Below, in pieces: positions 49,363 through 59,573 of a DNA stretch of 64,000 nt. This DNA is from Batkoa obscura. Taxonomy: Eukaryota > Entomophthoromycota > Entomophthoromycetes > Entomophthorales > Batkoaceae. The DNA lies in NCBI GenBank assembly GCA_030770535.1, contig JASVEC010000006.1:1488001-1552000 (forward strand), in the 5' to 3' direction. Made by a program: the position numbers and the translations under genes. The stretch's first letter is position 1. Every line of letters begins with the position of its first letter. The notes under the pieces were generated by a model that was not told the DNA's origin, made no database searches, and saw nothing but the letters and a program-made list of their open reading frames with translations.

Positions 49363-49800
49363 TTAAGGTGCAACAGGTGTACTACCAATCGGTAATTTAG
49401 AAAAATACGGGTAAACGATCCAGGCTTCAGTAGCTTGAATAAAAGGTTGATAAAAAGACAACAAATGAGAGAAGGCATTCACAAATTGAGTGGAGTGAGG
49501 AAGAAAGCACATAAAAACAAAAAAGGAGCACTTAAGGCAAGTTAAAACTGGGTTCCGAAATATCTTGGTGATGGTGTAAAACACAAATTTGTGACAAGGT
49601 GATCTCTCAACTTTGTGATAGTAAAGACGATTGAAGCTGAGGTTTTTAGTGGTATGTAATATCTGATAATAAGTTTTGAATGCTTTGGTGTAATGAAATA
49701 CATCTTATATTAGAATAACTCAATTATATATTGAAAAAGGGGATCAACTTATACAATATTGATGTATCCTACAAAATCGTAAACGCATTAGTGAAAACAT
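49363..49800 (-). CDS. Possible two-exon gene for a 128-residue, mitochondrial-type protein
   Basis: Splicing 49800-49755 to 49703-49363 through a 51-nt intron (donor GTATAAG, acceptor ATATAAG) gives one open frame of 128 residues. It starts MFSLMRLRFCRIHQYY, basic and hydrophobic like a mitochondrial presequence, and ends IQATEAWIVYPYFSKLPIGS plus a short tail. A hydrophobic patch (CSFFVFMCFLP) may be a membrane segment. I do not recognise the family. The patch is GC-richer than its surroundings. The same frame stays open for 33 codons after the stop, so the 3' end may be mis-modelled or the gene may be decaying. Confidence 0.4.
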
Positions 49801-49902
49801 CAAATATTTATATAAAAGTTAATTTAAAGCAAGTAAAATTATATTTTAAATGAGTAGAAAAAGCAATAAGGAAAACAAAATAACTAAAAGCACTTTTATT
49901 TC

Positions 49903-51312
49903 TCACTGAGAGGGGCTAGATTGAAGGTATAATTTATAAGCAACAAGGATCCTTTTAACTAGATGAAGGAGGTTTCTATCATCATTTCTAACTGCAATAG
50001 CTTTAATAGAAACAACCAATTTTTGAAATGTTTTTGGATTTGGTTTACAAATTCTATCTATACACAAATCCTTAATAAATATTTCTGTTGCTTTTTCATA
50101 TTGTTGGAATTGAACTAAACCTTCTAAATAAGAGGTATAATGATTGATTTCAATGTGAGTATGATGTCGAATTTGTTCAAACGTTTCATTTAATGTTTGT
50201 AGATCCAAATAAAGATAGCAATTATCTAAGGCCAATGAAGCAGTCGACGCATAAGCTGGATGATTCTTCGGTATTAAACTCCATATCTTATTCGCTTTCT
50301 TTCCATATCCTCCAAGTGAATATATTTTAAATAAGCTTATATAAAGCGTTTCGTCTATAGATTCCTTTTGCTTAACAGCTAGATTATAATACATTTCTAC
50401 CTGATTCACATCACATGCCTTAATTGAAAATTTAATTAAGTGAAGTAATCGATTTTTTGATACACTGGATGGTAGGTTGACGCTATCTTTTAATTCATTA
50501 TAGATAGTAATATTTTCTAAATTTTTAATGGTACAATTTGTTATAAAACTAGTTATTAAGTAATTGTTAACGGATTTAAATAGATTAAGACCTATTGTTT
50601 GATAAATGAAACTACATTCAACAGGAGGTAATAAATTAAATGATTCAAGTTGCTTTTCATCTAGTAAATTACCATCATAAAATTGATCCATTAATAGTTT
50701 ATAAAAAAAACCAAAGTCTTTAACTCTTGATGCTTGGTGAGTTAGTTTACAGTACGTACTTCCTGCTAATTTTATGTTATGTTCTTTTATATAAAAATAG
50801 ATAAATTTCAACTGTTTATATTCCAACTGTTTGGATAGGATTAAGCTATCAAATGAATTAACAGTACTCTTACTCGCTTTAAATAGTTGATTTGAAATAT
50901 TCACATAAGTTTGATCAATCTCTTCTTTGCTCTTATTATGATATCCATCCACGATTATTCTACCTTGCTTTTTCTTTATGAATTTAAAAAATTGATTACA
51001 ATTAGGTAATTTCTTTAGATCTTGGATATAGCTAACAATTTTTAAATTCGTATCGGAATTATCAAGTCTATTTTCACTATTTATTTTTATATTAATACAT
51101 TCATTATAAAATTCCACGTTTTTCTTTGATATTAGGCTTGAATTAACATTGTTATTTTTTATTATATTAATACTGTTTGTGGCAATAGAAGAATAGTTGA
51201 AACTCGGTTTGATGTTAAAACTTTGATTTATATACCTGTATTTATTGATTATAATGGATTCATAACATATTTTAGTTAATTTATGTTTCAATTGATGAAT
51301 TGTTATATTCAT
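49903..51312 (-). CDS. PPR/TPR-like helical-repeat protein, probably mitochondrial
   Basis: Single exon, 469 residues. Basic N-terminus (MNITIHQLKHKLTKICYESI) and an Asn/Ile/Ser-rich first 90 residues resemble a mitochondrial presequence and linker. The rest is alpha-helical with PPR-like hairpins. Examples are ETLYISLFKIYSLGGYGKKA followed by NKIWSLI, and NHYTSYLEGLVQFQQYEKAT followed by EIFIKDL. Likely an organellar RNA-binding or translation factor; the exact role cannot be read. The start is supported by lack of further upstream Met in frame. Confidence 0.7.
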   Translation of the reverse strand: MNITIHQLKHKLTKICYESIIINKYRYINQSFNIKPSFNYSSIATNSINIIKNNNVNSSLISKKNVEFYNECINIKINSENRLDNSDTNLKIVSYIQDLKKLPNCNQFFKFIKKKQGRIIVDGYHNKSKEEIDQTYVNISNQLFKASKSTVNSFDSLILSKQLEYKQLKFIYFYIKEHNIKLAGSTYCKLTHQASRVKDFGFFYKLLMDQFYDGNLLDEKQLESFNLLPPVECSFIYQTIGLNLFKSVNNYLITSFITNCTIKNLENITIYNELKDSVNLPSSVSKNRLLHLIKFSIKACDVNQVEMYYNLAVKQKESIDETLYISLFKIYSLGGYGKKANKIWSLIPKNHPAYASTASLALDNCYLYLDLQTLNETFEQIRHHTHIEINHYTSYLEGLVQFQQYEKATEIFIKDLCIDRICKPNPKTFQKLVVSIKAIAVRNDDRNLLHLVKRILVAYKLYLQSSPSQ

Positions 51313-51708
51313 AAAACTCTATATAATTTAAAAAAGTTTGATTATTCTTTTTATCTAAAATCGAGTAGTTTTAGAATTGATCCTATTTGTTTAGATGGGA
51401 GTTTTTAAAAACTAGTTTCATTCCCTAGCTATAGTTAAGTTCAATCAATTTTATAACATAAAATTAAGTGAATGAAAACTAATTAAAGGACCAATATATA
51501 TAAAAATTAATTTATTTTATTACTTTTGTAACTTATATCCAATCTTTTAATAAAATCGCACTTCTGTGTACAAGCAGGTTTATAAAATAAGCAAATTTTA
51601 CTTGACGCAAAAACTCAAAGTGCATAAAATCTTTTTTGAAGCCTTAAGAATTTCTTTGAGCACAAATTTCAAGAATTTCATGTAGCTAACAAAACCTCTT
51701 TTAACAAA
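51313..51708. other. Divergent promoter region
   Basis: AT-rich spacer between the divergent PPR-like gene and BCD1. Nothing else seen. Confidence 0.5.
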
Positions 51709-53015
51709 ATGTCTTTTTTTCCATTATTTGAGTCTGAAGAAACGACCATACCGATACAGGAAGGAGAAATCAAGATAAGAGACCAACCGAATAAAAAAAA
51801 TGAAGTTTATATAACAAGTATTGGTCAAATCATTGATGATACTAAGTGTGAAGTATGTAAAAAAGAGGATTTTAAATATAAATGTCCAGCTTGTTTGATG
51901 AAAACATGTTGCGTGGAATGTGTTAAAACTCATAAATCTCGTAATAAATGTACTGGTAAAAAGGCAAATTTTGAGTTTTTACCAAAGGCTAAGTTGGATG
52001 AAAAGAGTTTATTAAATGGTAATATATTGATATAATGAAATATATATTCAGCTAATGACTTTAGATTATAAATATTTAACAGAAGTTACAAGGATAGCGG
52101 AAAATTCAGAAAGAGAACTTTATCATAAAGCCGAGTTTAAAAATACCAATCATAATAAGAAATTAAATTTATTGAATAAAAAATTAGAATCTTTCAATAT
52201 TAAAGCTATAAGTTTAAGTAAAGGTATGCTTAAAGCTAAACTTAATCGCTCCTTTTGGTGCTATAGGTAATTTTAATAACTCAAACTGGAAACATATTAA
52301 TTCTAATTAAGGGAGAATATGTCATTTTGGACTATTACTTGGAGACTTATAGTTAATAATGAAATGGACATTGAAGTAGTAACTCATTACAACAAGGGTA
52401 TGGAAACATTAGATGAATTGTTTGAATCAAAAATTCGATCAAAGATTAACAGTAACAAAAATTCAGACGATATCAAAATGTTAAAATCAGTCAAAGAACA
52501 TCCTTGTAGTAACATATTAACTCAAAGTATAAAATTATACTATTTTATTTCAAAAATGAATACCAATGTAAGCAATTTTTATATAATCTTAAACCATTAT
52601 TTATATTTTTTAGGCTAAAACCCCCACTTTTTATCAACTCAATTCAAATACGCCATTACAACAAGCTTTATCTCATATTAAATTTTACGAATTTCCCACC
52701 ATACATGTATATCATGAAATGCCCGATAATCTAAATATTAGTCCAATTTTACCAACCGACGATTCATCACCGAAATCAAAACCTATTGGGCTTACTAATG
52801 ATGACAGTGATATTGAAGCTTTAGAAAGAGATTTAAATATCAAGTCAAAACCAAATAATAATTTAAAAGTATCAAAATATAATGATTATGATAAGATTGA
52901 GATGGATAAAGTTGTAGATACTATAGAAGATATCCCAGAAGTGGTATCAGACGATGAACCAGATAATAATCAAGCCAATAGTCCGGATGAAAATCCAGAC
53001 GAAATTGAACTTTAA
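51709..53015 (+). CDS. BCD1: Box C/D snoRNA protein 1 (HIT-type zinc finger)
   Basis: Assembly factor for box C/D snoRNPs (Bcd1/ZNHIT6). Four exons: 51709-52018, 52065-52266, 52312-52567 and 52614-53015, 389 residues, phases agree. HIT zinc finger at about 47-81: CEVCKKEDFKYKCPAC, then CCVECVKTHKSRNKC. The core has DYKYLTEVTRIAE and, after the second splice, RRENMSFWTITWRL, matching the family's WTVEW motif. The C-terminal part has TPTFYQLNSNTPLQQALSHI then KFYEFPTIHVY, also conserved. The last 90 residues are acidic (DSDIEALERD; SDDEPDNNQ), probably disordered. Confidence 0.93.
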
Positions 53016-53379
53016 TTTAATTTTATAGAGTAATTTTTTATATTAAAAATTTGTTTTTTATATTTATTAGTTTAGTTTATTGTGTTATAATAATTTTTGA
53101 AATTCTTTGAATATTAGTTTACTTATGGTTTATATAGTTTTATTTAAATTTAGTTTAATTGTGATAAAGTAACAGTATAACTACATTGAATAGAATGTAC
53201 TACTGTTGATAGTTATAATGCAAACCATTAAGAATTGTCATTTTTATTTATATTGAATATTAGAATTTCTCATAAGTTCTGTAGTTTTTTTTGAATGGAA
53301 ATTGGTATTAAGGTTTGAAAAGGACATTTATATGCAATCAATATAAAATCCATTTTCAATCTTTACAGATTTATTTACA
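53016..53379. other. Intergenic
   Basis: AT-rich spacer after BCD1 and before F-box-like copy A. Nothing recognisable. Confidence 0.5.
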
Positions 53380-54705
53380 ATGACTATTCAATTTGATCAT
53401 TTACCTGTTATTTTATTAGAAGATATATTCAAATTATTAGATCCAGCTAATTTATTTGATTTACGCTTTTTAAATAAATATTTATTTAATATTGCAAATA
53501 ATACAATTAAATATAATTTATCTTATTCAATCTATTATAATGGGAGTAATCAATATAGTGTATATCAACAAAATTTTATTGAACAAAATGGAGAAATAAT
53601 GAGACATTTATATTTGGATGATAATAACCTTGAATTATTAAATAATTGTCCTAATATAATATCATTAGAGATTGTTTGTCAATGTAACAGTTTTGATTAT
53701 GATAAAGGTATTGATCAACATATTGAATTTATTATTAAAACAAATTTAATGAAATTTAAAAAGTTAGTTATTTATAACAATAATATTATCGGTTATCTAA
53801 AGTTATTTAATAATTATCTCAATCAAATTGAAACAATTGAATTAATGGAAATAAATGAAGAGTATGGGTTTGAAATAAGTATCGATGATATAGTTAAACA
53901 CCTTATCCCTAATAAATTAAAGTCATTAACATTACATATTGAGGATTTAAGTCTTGATGGATTAGATACAATAAAAACGAAGTTTGTTAATCTAAAAGAG
54001 TTAAATTTAGTAAACTACGGTTTTATTAATACTCCAATTAGCCTCAACTCCACTTTAAATTTTATTCCTTATTTAAAATTAAAAATTGAAGGATACTTTT
54101 GTGATAATTTTAATATCGAGTTCCTTGGTAACTTAAATTGTTTGAAACGAATAGAATTAAAAGATACATCCACTTATATGTTTGATATGTGTAGCGACAC
54201 TAAACTAATTGAAAAAGATAATTTATTTATTTCGGGGAGATCAAAATTCAATGAACCAATTGATCATTACTTAATAAAATTAGCTAACTCAAAACGACTA
54301 TATGTTTATGATCTGCCTATAGGTTTATTTAATATACTTCCATTATTACCAAATATACAATATCTTTCTATTTATTGTCTACCAACTTATGATAACAAAC
54401 CATTTCAAAAGTTTGATTTAAGTGAAACCGCTAAATATAAAGTTGACTTTATAAAACAAATTACAGTTAATCAATTGAACCTTTATCTGGATGACTTTCT
54501 TTCATTTTTGTCACTTTTTCCAAACCTTCAAGTTATTAAAGTTCAATGCTTTAATTTTAGAATGAGACAATCAGCTGTTGCCTATAATCCTCCTACTTCT
54601 TTACTTTTTATTGCCCCTATCCCATATAATTGTGATCCAGAACTCTATCGAGCATTAGACCAGATTTTTAAGATGAATTGGATAAAATATAAAGGTTATT
54701 TCTGA
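53380..54705 (+). CDS. F-box-like/leucine-rich repeat protein, copy A
   Basis: Single exon, 441 residues. The N-terminus FDHLPVILLEDIFKLLDPAN followed by FDLRFLNKYLF is a divergent F-box, the Skp1-binding helix set of SCF ubiquitin ligases. The rest is irregular leucine-rich repeats (LKSLTLHIEDLSLDGLDTI; LKELNLVNYGF; LPNIQYLSIYCLP), which would bind a substrate. Two relatives lie nearby: an inverted copy at 56527-57840 and a decayed one at 39241. Bases 53467-54236 are identical to the inverted copy; outside this tract the two proteins are clearly diverged. Substrate unknown. Confidence 0.82.
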   Translation: MTIQFDHLPVILLEDIFKLLDPANLFDLRFLNKYLFNIANNTIKYNLSYSIYYNGSNQYSVYQQNFIEQNGEIMRHLYLDDNNLELLNNCPNIISLEIVCQCNSFDYDKGIDQHIEFIIKTNLMKFKKLVIYNNNIIGYLKLFNNYLNQIETIELMEINEEYGFEISIDDIVKHLIPNKLKSLTLHIEDLSLDGLDTIKTKFVNLKELNLVNYGFINTPISLNSTLNFIPYLKLKIEGYFCDNFNIEFLGNLNCLKRIELKDTSTYMFDMCSDTKLIEKDNLFISGRSKFNEPIDHYLIKLANSKRLYVYDLPIGLFNILPLLPNIQYLSIYCLPTYDNKPFQKFDLSETAKYKVDFIKQITVNQLNLYLDDFLSFLSLFPNLQVIKVQCFNFRMRQSAVAYNPPTSLLFIAPIPYNCDPELYRALDQIFKMNWIKYKGYF

Positions 54706-55081
54706 TTTGTTTTACTTACTATTACTGTAGTTACAATAGTAGCATAATAAATTTTTTAATATTAATAATAATTTTTAAATGAAGTGATTTTAATGTTTAG
54801 CCTTGATATTATTAACTAAAATAAATATATTGAATATTAATATAGCATTTAAAAAGCTTCTGTCTTACTTTCTTTTTAATAGTTTTACTTAATAAAACAT
54901 TAAAATATTCTCCTTAATATCATAACTTTGTCTATTTTTAATTGATTGGCTGATGTCAGTGATATTGATGGTAACCCCCTATTTTATTTGTTAGCTCATA
55001 ATCTATCTCGGTTAAATCCCTAAATTACCCTAAGAAATGATACAACGTCATTATCTCTTTCAAAAAAATTCAATTTTTAAA
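54706..55081. other. Intergenic
   Basis: AT-rich spacer before the peroxiredoxin gene; nothing recognisable. Confidence 0.5.
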
Positions 55082-55984
55082 ATGAAATCCAATTTACCAC
55101 AAGTAATTCCTACTAAACTTTAATTAAATATAAGTAAAATATATTTTTATTAGATTCTTAAACAAAGTCAGCGTTTGTTTCAAAGCAGCACTAGAGCATT
55201 TATAAAAGTTGGACAAGAGTTATCAACTAAATCAGTGCATTTAAACTCACCAGCAACTGAGATTAATTTATTTGAACATTTTAAACAATATCCTTTAGCT
55301 ATTTTATTTGGTGTTCCAGGTGCTTTTACTCCAGGCAAACTCATATTTCATTTTTAATATACCTTATAATAACATTATTAGGTTGTTCCAAAGTAAAATA
55401 ATAATTTATTTTAAATACATTTTAAAATTAAAATTATAATAGTCTCATTTACCAAGTTATCTTGAAAATTATGAACAATTAAAACAAAAAGGAGTTGAAG
55501 AGATTGCTTGCTTATCTGTTAACGATGCTTTTGTCATGCAAGCTTGGGGTCAAGCAAATAATACTGATAAAAAAGTAAGCTAGATTATGATTAATAGCTC
55601 GGTTCATTTTATCTAAATCTCCAATTAGATCACTATGTTTGCCGATGTAAATGCCGAAGCTGTTAAGGATATGGATTTACAATTTGACCTTCCCGGTAAG
55701 TTTTAATTGATAACGTTATTGTTTTATTTTAAAATAGGATATAGTTTTAGGTGGTATTCGCTCCAAACGATTTGCTATGATTTTAAAGGTAGAGTTTAAT
55801 TTTAATTTGTTTATATTTAATTTATTTTAATTTTATTTAGAATGGTAAAGTGGACCAACTCTTTGTTGAGGTAAACTTTTATAATTTGTTTATTATTTAC
55901 AATTATTTATTAATTATTTTGTTTTAGCCGGATAATACTGGACTTTCAAATACCTTAGCTAAACATGTTTTAGAAAAATTATAA
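55082..55984 (+). CDS. Peroxiredoxin, Prx5/Ahp1 type
   Basis: Thiol peroxidase of the PRX5 class. Eight exons: 55082-55102, 55154-55334, 55382-55392, 55443-55574, 55629-55695, 55751-55788, 55841-55870 and 55928-55984, 178 residues, phases agree. Seen: ILFGVPGAFTPGCSKSHLPS with the peroxidatic Cys, CLSVNDAFVMQAWGQ, MFADVNAEAVKDMDL, GGIRSKRFAMI and VEPDNTGLS. The Cys sits in an 11-nt exon reading only part of Gly plus Cys-Ser-Lys. The intron before it starts with GC, not GT. The N-terminal stretch (SQRLFQSSTRAF) is basic and Ser-rich, so a mitochondrial location is possible. No resolving Cys is obvious. It lies between two inverted F-box paralogues. Confidence 0.93.
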
Positions 55985-56526
55985 ATGGTTAGACATTTTA
56001 CATATTTGCTTTATCCTTATTTTTTATATTTAATTTATTTGATATTTACGTTTCAATAGAATTAACACAATCCTCTAATGTGTTATTGAAGAGGATATTT
56101 TAAAATGCTTTGCCAACATAATAAACTTATTGAAAGGAACTTAGGATGTCATTTGTTTTGATAAAAATTTCCATTCTTTAGTTTATTAACGAAATAAGGG
56201 GATGTATTTTTTTGTTTAAGAATTTTACCAACAATCTTCCACTGAAGTAACACTTAGAAAATGGAAAAGATAATAAAGCCAAAAAAAACACCCCCATAAT
56301 ATGTATTTGTTATTTATTATAGAGTTATAACAATAAGCAAAGTTAACTAAAAGTCATTCTAACTATAGGCCTTTGATTTTGGTATTAGTAATCAACAAGT
56401 TTATCATATTTTAATTATTTTAAATGTTAACAATAAAAAGAGTACTATTTGACAATTATTGAGATTGTTAATTTATTTGTAGCTAATATGTTGATAAAGA
56501 TATTAAAACAATTATATTTTAATATT
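55985..56526. other. Intergenic with one MITE
   Basis: Convergent spacer between the peroxiredoxin and F-box-like copy B. Contains a MITE at 56195-56298. Confidence 0.5.
56195..56298 (+). mobile_element. MITE family 1, copy 10
   Basis: Forward, TA-flanked, starts TAAGGGGATGTATTTTTTTG and ends ACACCCCCATA. Core is more diverged (TGAAGTAACACTTAG). Confidence 0.9.
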
Positions 56527-57840
56527 TTAATATTTTACCCAATTTAACATAAAAATCTGGTTTAATGCTCGATAGAGTTCTGGATCACATTTGTATGGAA
56601 TAGGGGCAATAAGAAGTAAAGAAGTAGGAAGATTATAGGCAAGAGTTGATTCACCCATTTTCAAACTAAAGTATTGAACTTTAATAACTTGAAGATTTGG
56701 AAAAAATGACAAAAATGAAATGAATTCATCCAGATAAAGATGTAAACCATTAACTGTAATTTGCTTTATAAAGTCAACTTTATATTTATTAGGTTCATTT
56801 AAATCAAACTTTTGAAATAAACTACCTTCGTTGATTGATAAATGTTCAATAAAAAGATATTGTATATTTGTTAATAAGGAAAGTACATCAAATAACCCTT
56901 TTGTTAATTTATCAATATATAATTGTTTTGAGTTGGCTAATTTTATTAAGTAATGATCAATTGGCATATTGAAGTTTGAACATCCCGAAATAAATAAATT
57001 ATCTTTTTCAATTAGTTTAGTGTCGCTACACATATCAAACATATAAGTGGATGTATCTTTTAATTCTATTCGTTTCAAACAATTTAAGTTACCAAGGAAC
57101 TCGATATTAAAATTATCACAAAAGTATCCTTCAATTTTTAATTTTAAATAAGGAATAAAATTTAAAGTGGAGTTGAGGCTAATTGGAGTATTAATAAAAC
57201 CGTAGTTTACTAAATTTAACTCTTTTAGATTAACAAACTTCGTTTTTATTGTATCTAATCCATCAAGACTTAAATCCTCAATATGTAATGTTAATGACTT
57301 TAATTTATTAGGGATAAGGTGTTTAACTATATCATCGATACTTATTTCAAACCCATACTCTTCATTTATTTCCATTAATTCAATTGTTTCAATTTGATTG
57401 AGATAATTATTAAATAACTTTAGATAACCGATAATATTATTGTTATAAATAACTAACTTTTTAAATTTCATTAAATTTGTTTTAATAATAAATTCAATAT
57501 GTTGATCAATACCTTTATCATAATCAAAACTGTTACATTGACAAACAATCTCTAATGATATTATATTAGGACAATTATTTAATAATTCAAGGTTATTATC
57601 ATCCAAATATAAATGTCTCATTATTTCTCCATTTTGTTCAATAAAATTTTGTTGATATACACTATATTGATTACTCCCATTATAATAGATTGAATAAGAT
57701 AAATTATATTTAATTGTATTATTTGCAATATTAAATAAATATTTATTTAAAAAACGTAAATTAAATAGTTCGTCTGGGTCTAATAATTTGAATATATCTT
57801 CTAATAAAACAATAGGTAAATGATCAAATTGAACAGACAT
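56527..57840 (-). CDS. F-box-like/leucine-rich repeat protein, copy B
   Basis: Single exon, 437 residues, inverted paralogue of the gene at 53380. F-box-like start FDHLPIVLLEDIFKLLDPDE, then LRFLNKYLF and irregular leucine-rich repeats. Bases 56984-57753 are identical to copy A; the first ~29 and the last ~150 residues differ (for example NMPIDHYLIKLANSKQLYID against NEPIDHYLIKLANSKRLYVY). The C-terminal repeats, likely the substrate-binding part, are thus the diverged part. Substrate unknown. Confidence 0.82.
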   Translation of the reverse strand: MSVQFDHLPIVLLEDIFKLLDPDELFNLRFLNKYLFNIANNTIKYNLSYSIYYNGSNQYSVYQQNFIEQNGEIMRHLYLDDNNLELLNNCPNIISLEIVCQCNSFDYDKGIDQHIEFIIKTNLMKFKKLVIYNNNIIGYLKLFNNYLNQIETIELMEINEEYGFEISIDDIVKHLIPNKLKSLTLHIEDLSLDGLDTIKTKFVNLKELNLVNYGFINTPISLNSTLNFIPYLKLKIEGYFCDNFNIEFLGNLNCLKRIELKDTSTYMFDMCSDTKLIEKDNLFISGCSNFNMPIDHYLIKLANSKQLYIDKLTKGLFDVLSLLTNIQYLFIEHLSINEGSLFQKFDLNEPNKYKVDFIKQITVNGLHLYLDEFISFLSFFPNLQVIKVQYFSLKMGESTLAYNLPTSLLLIAPIPYKCDPELYRALNQIFMLNWVKY

Positions 57841-58760
57841 TAAAAATAAAATTTATAAAGAAAGAAAATAACTTATTTTTTTATTTTATATATTTTTGAA
57901 ATTGATTTATTTGGTAAATTACATAATCTTCAATACTAATTAGTTACTTTTTATTTAATCCAATTAAAATTAGTAATCCGTGTAAGAAATGTTCCTATTT
58001 CATATATTTTGGTGTATTAAATGTACATTTTTACTTTTATTCTGTATATGGGGGTGTTTTTTAGTTTCATCACTTTTTCCATTCTTTAAGCGCTATTTGA
58101 GCGGAAAGATTGTTAATAAGATTCTTAAACAAAAAAATACATCCCTATATGGTAAATTTATTTTATATATTGATTTATTTAGTAAATAAAAAAATAAAAT
58201 GGTTATCTTATTTAATATTTTATTCAAGCTTTAGATTTATTCCACTTTGTAAGAACCACATGTTTTTTTTATGTTTTATCGTTATTTTATTACTATTTTA
58301 TGAATGTTTATTTTAAGCCAGTAAGTCAATACTACAAGATTAGTTAAATATAAAAATATATAAATGTTACTTTATTCTTTTAGGCTTATGAATATTATAA
58401 TCTGTTTTGATGTTAGCCATTTATTAAATTCTTTAATCTTTTATTTAATATTTTTATTATTATTTGAATTATTAATACTTTGTTTTAAAATCTGGATAAT
58501 AAATCAAAATTATATTTTTTAACATTTAAAGCTCAAAGTAATAACATAATATGAAAATTCTTATTATTGAGACTATTTGGTTATATTTTACTATCGCTTT
58601 ATTTATTTATTCAGCCTAGTATATTAAATGCAATGATAGGTTGTATTTACTCTTTAAGAATTAAAAACTAAGGTTCAAATATTACAAAATATTAATGAAT
58701 ATAAATAGAATATTACAAAAATTATAAATTATTTGTTTTTTAATATAAGAAAAAATTAAA
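57841..58760. other. Intergenic with one MITE
   Basis: Divergent spacer between F-box-like copy B and the glutathione transferase. Holds a MITE at 58047-58149. Plus-strand frames at 57989-58316 are MITE sequence read through and AT-rich flank, not a gene. Confidence 0.5.
58047..58149 (-). mobile_element. MITE family 1, copy 11
   Basis: Reverse, TA-flanked, starts TATGGGGGTGTTTTTTAG and ends ACATCCCTATA. About 200 bp upstream of F-box-like copy B. Confidence 0.92.
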
Positions 58761-59573
58761 ATGATTGATTTTTATGATTTAGTAAATAAAAAAGATGGTA
58801 ATCATTTTAGTCCATTTTCATGGCGTAGTGTAATGGCTTTAAAACATAAAGTAAAGTGATTTTGTTATATGTTATTGATGACTTTAATATTGACTTAAAT
58901 TATTATAGGGGATTGAATTCACTCAATATGGCCTTACATTTACTGAAATTATTGAACAAATACCAAAATTAAGGTAAATAAATATTTAATATTTAACATT
59001 AATTATTAAATTAATTTATATTATAAAAGTAATGGAGAATGGGATAAAGTACCATTTATAGAATTTGGTGATAGTAATATTGTTTATGATTCCACTAAGA
59101 TAGCTGATTATCTTGAAGAAAAATATCCTGAAAAGCCATTATTCCCTAATGGCCGTTATTTTTCTAATTTTTTAGAAAATCATGCTAATATCTTTGCTCC
59201 TTTATTTCAATCTATTATACTAGATGTTTATAATTCTTTATTACCAAAAGATCAAGAATATTTTCGTAAAACTAGAGAAGCTTGGTTTGAGATGACACTA
59301 GAGGAGTTTGCTGGCAAAAAAGAAGACCATAAAGAAGCAGTGGAAAAGCTATTCTTACCTTTTCGTATGAGTTTAGCTAATATTAAATATTTAGAAGGGG
59401 AGAAACCAAGTTATTCTGATTATATTTTATTTGGTCATCTTAAGTTTGTTCAAATGACTTCTATTTCTACATTTGATACCATTGTTACTGATCATCAAGA
59501 TCAAGCTTTAAAGAATTGGTGGGATTCTATTCAAAGTCTTAATGGTGGTTTTGCTGCTTCTTTTAGACCTTAG
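58761..59573 (+). CDS. Glutathione S-transferase, beta-etherase/Ure2-like
   Basis: Three exons: 58761-58850, 58909-58973 and 59030-59573, 232 residues, phases agree. N-terminal thioredoxin fold with HFSPFSWRSVMALKHKGIEF, in which a Ser takes the usual catalytic position, then VPFIEFGDSNIVYDSTKIAD followed by YLEEKYP, containing the glutathione-binding DS motif. The C-terminal helical domain ends with PSYSDYILFGHLKFVQM and WWDSIQSLNGGFAA. This layout matches fungal LigE-like glutathione transferases. Cytosolic detoxification is the family role; substrate unknown. A MITE lies 120 bp downstream. Confidence 0.9.
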
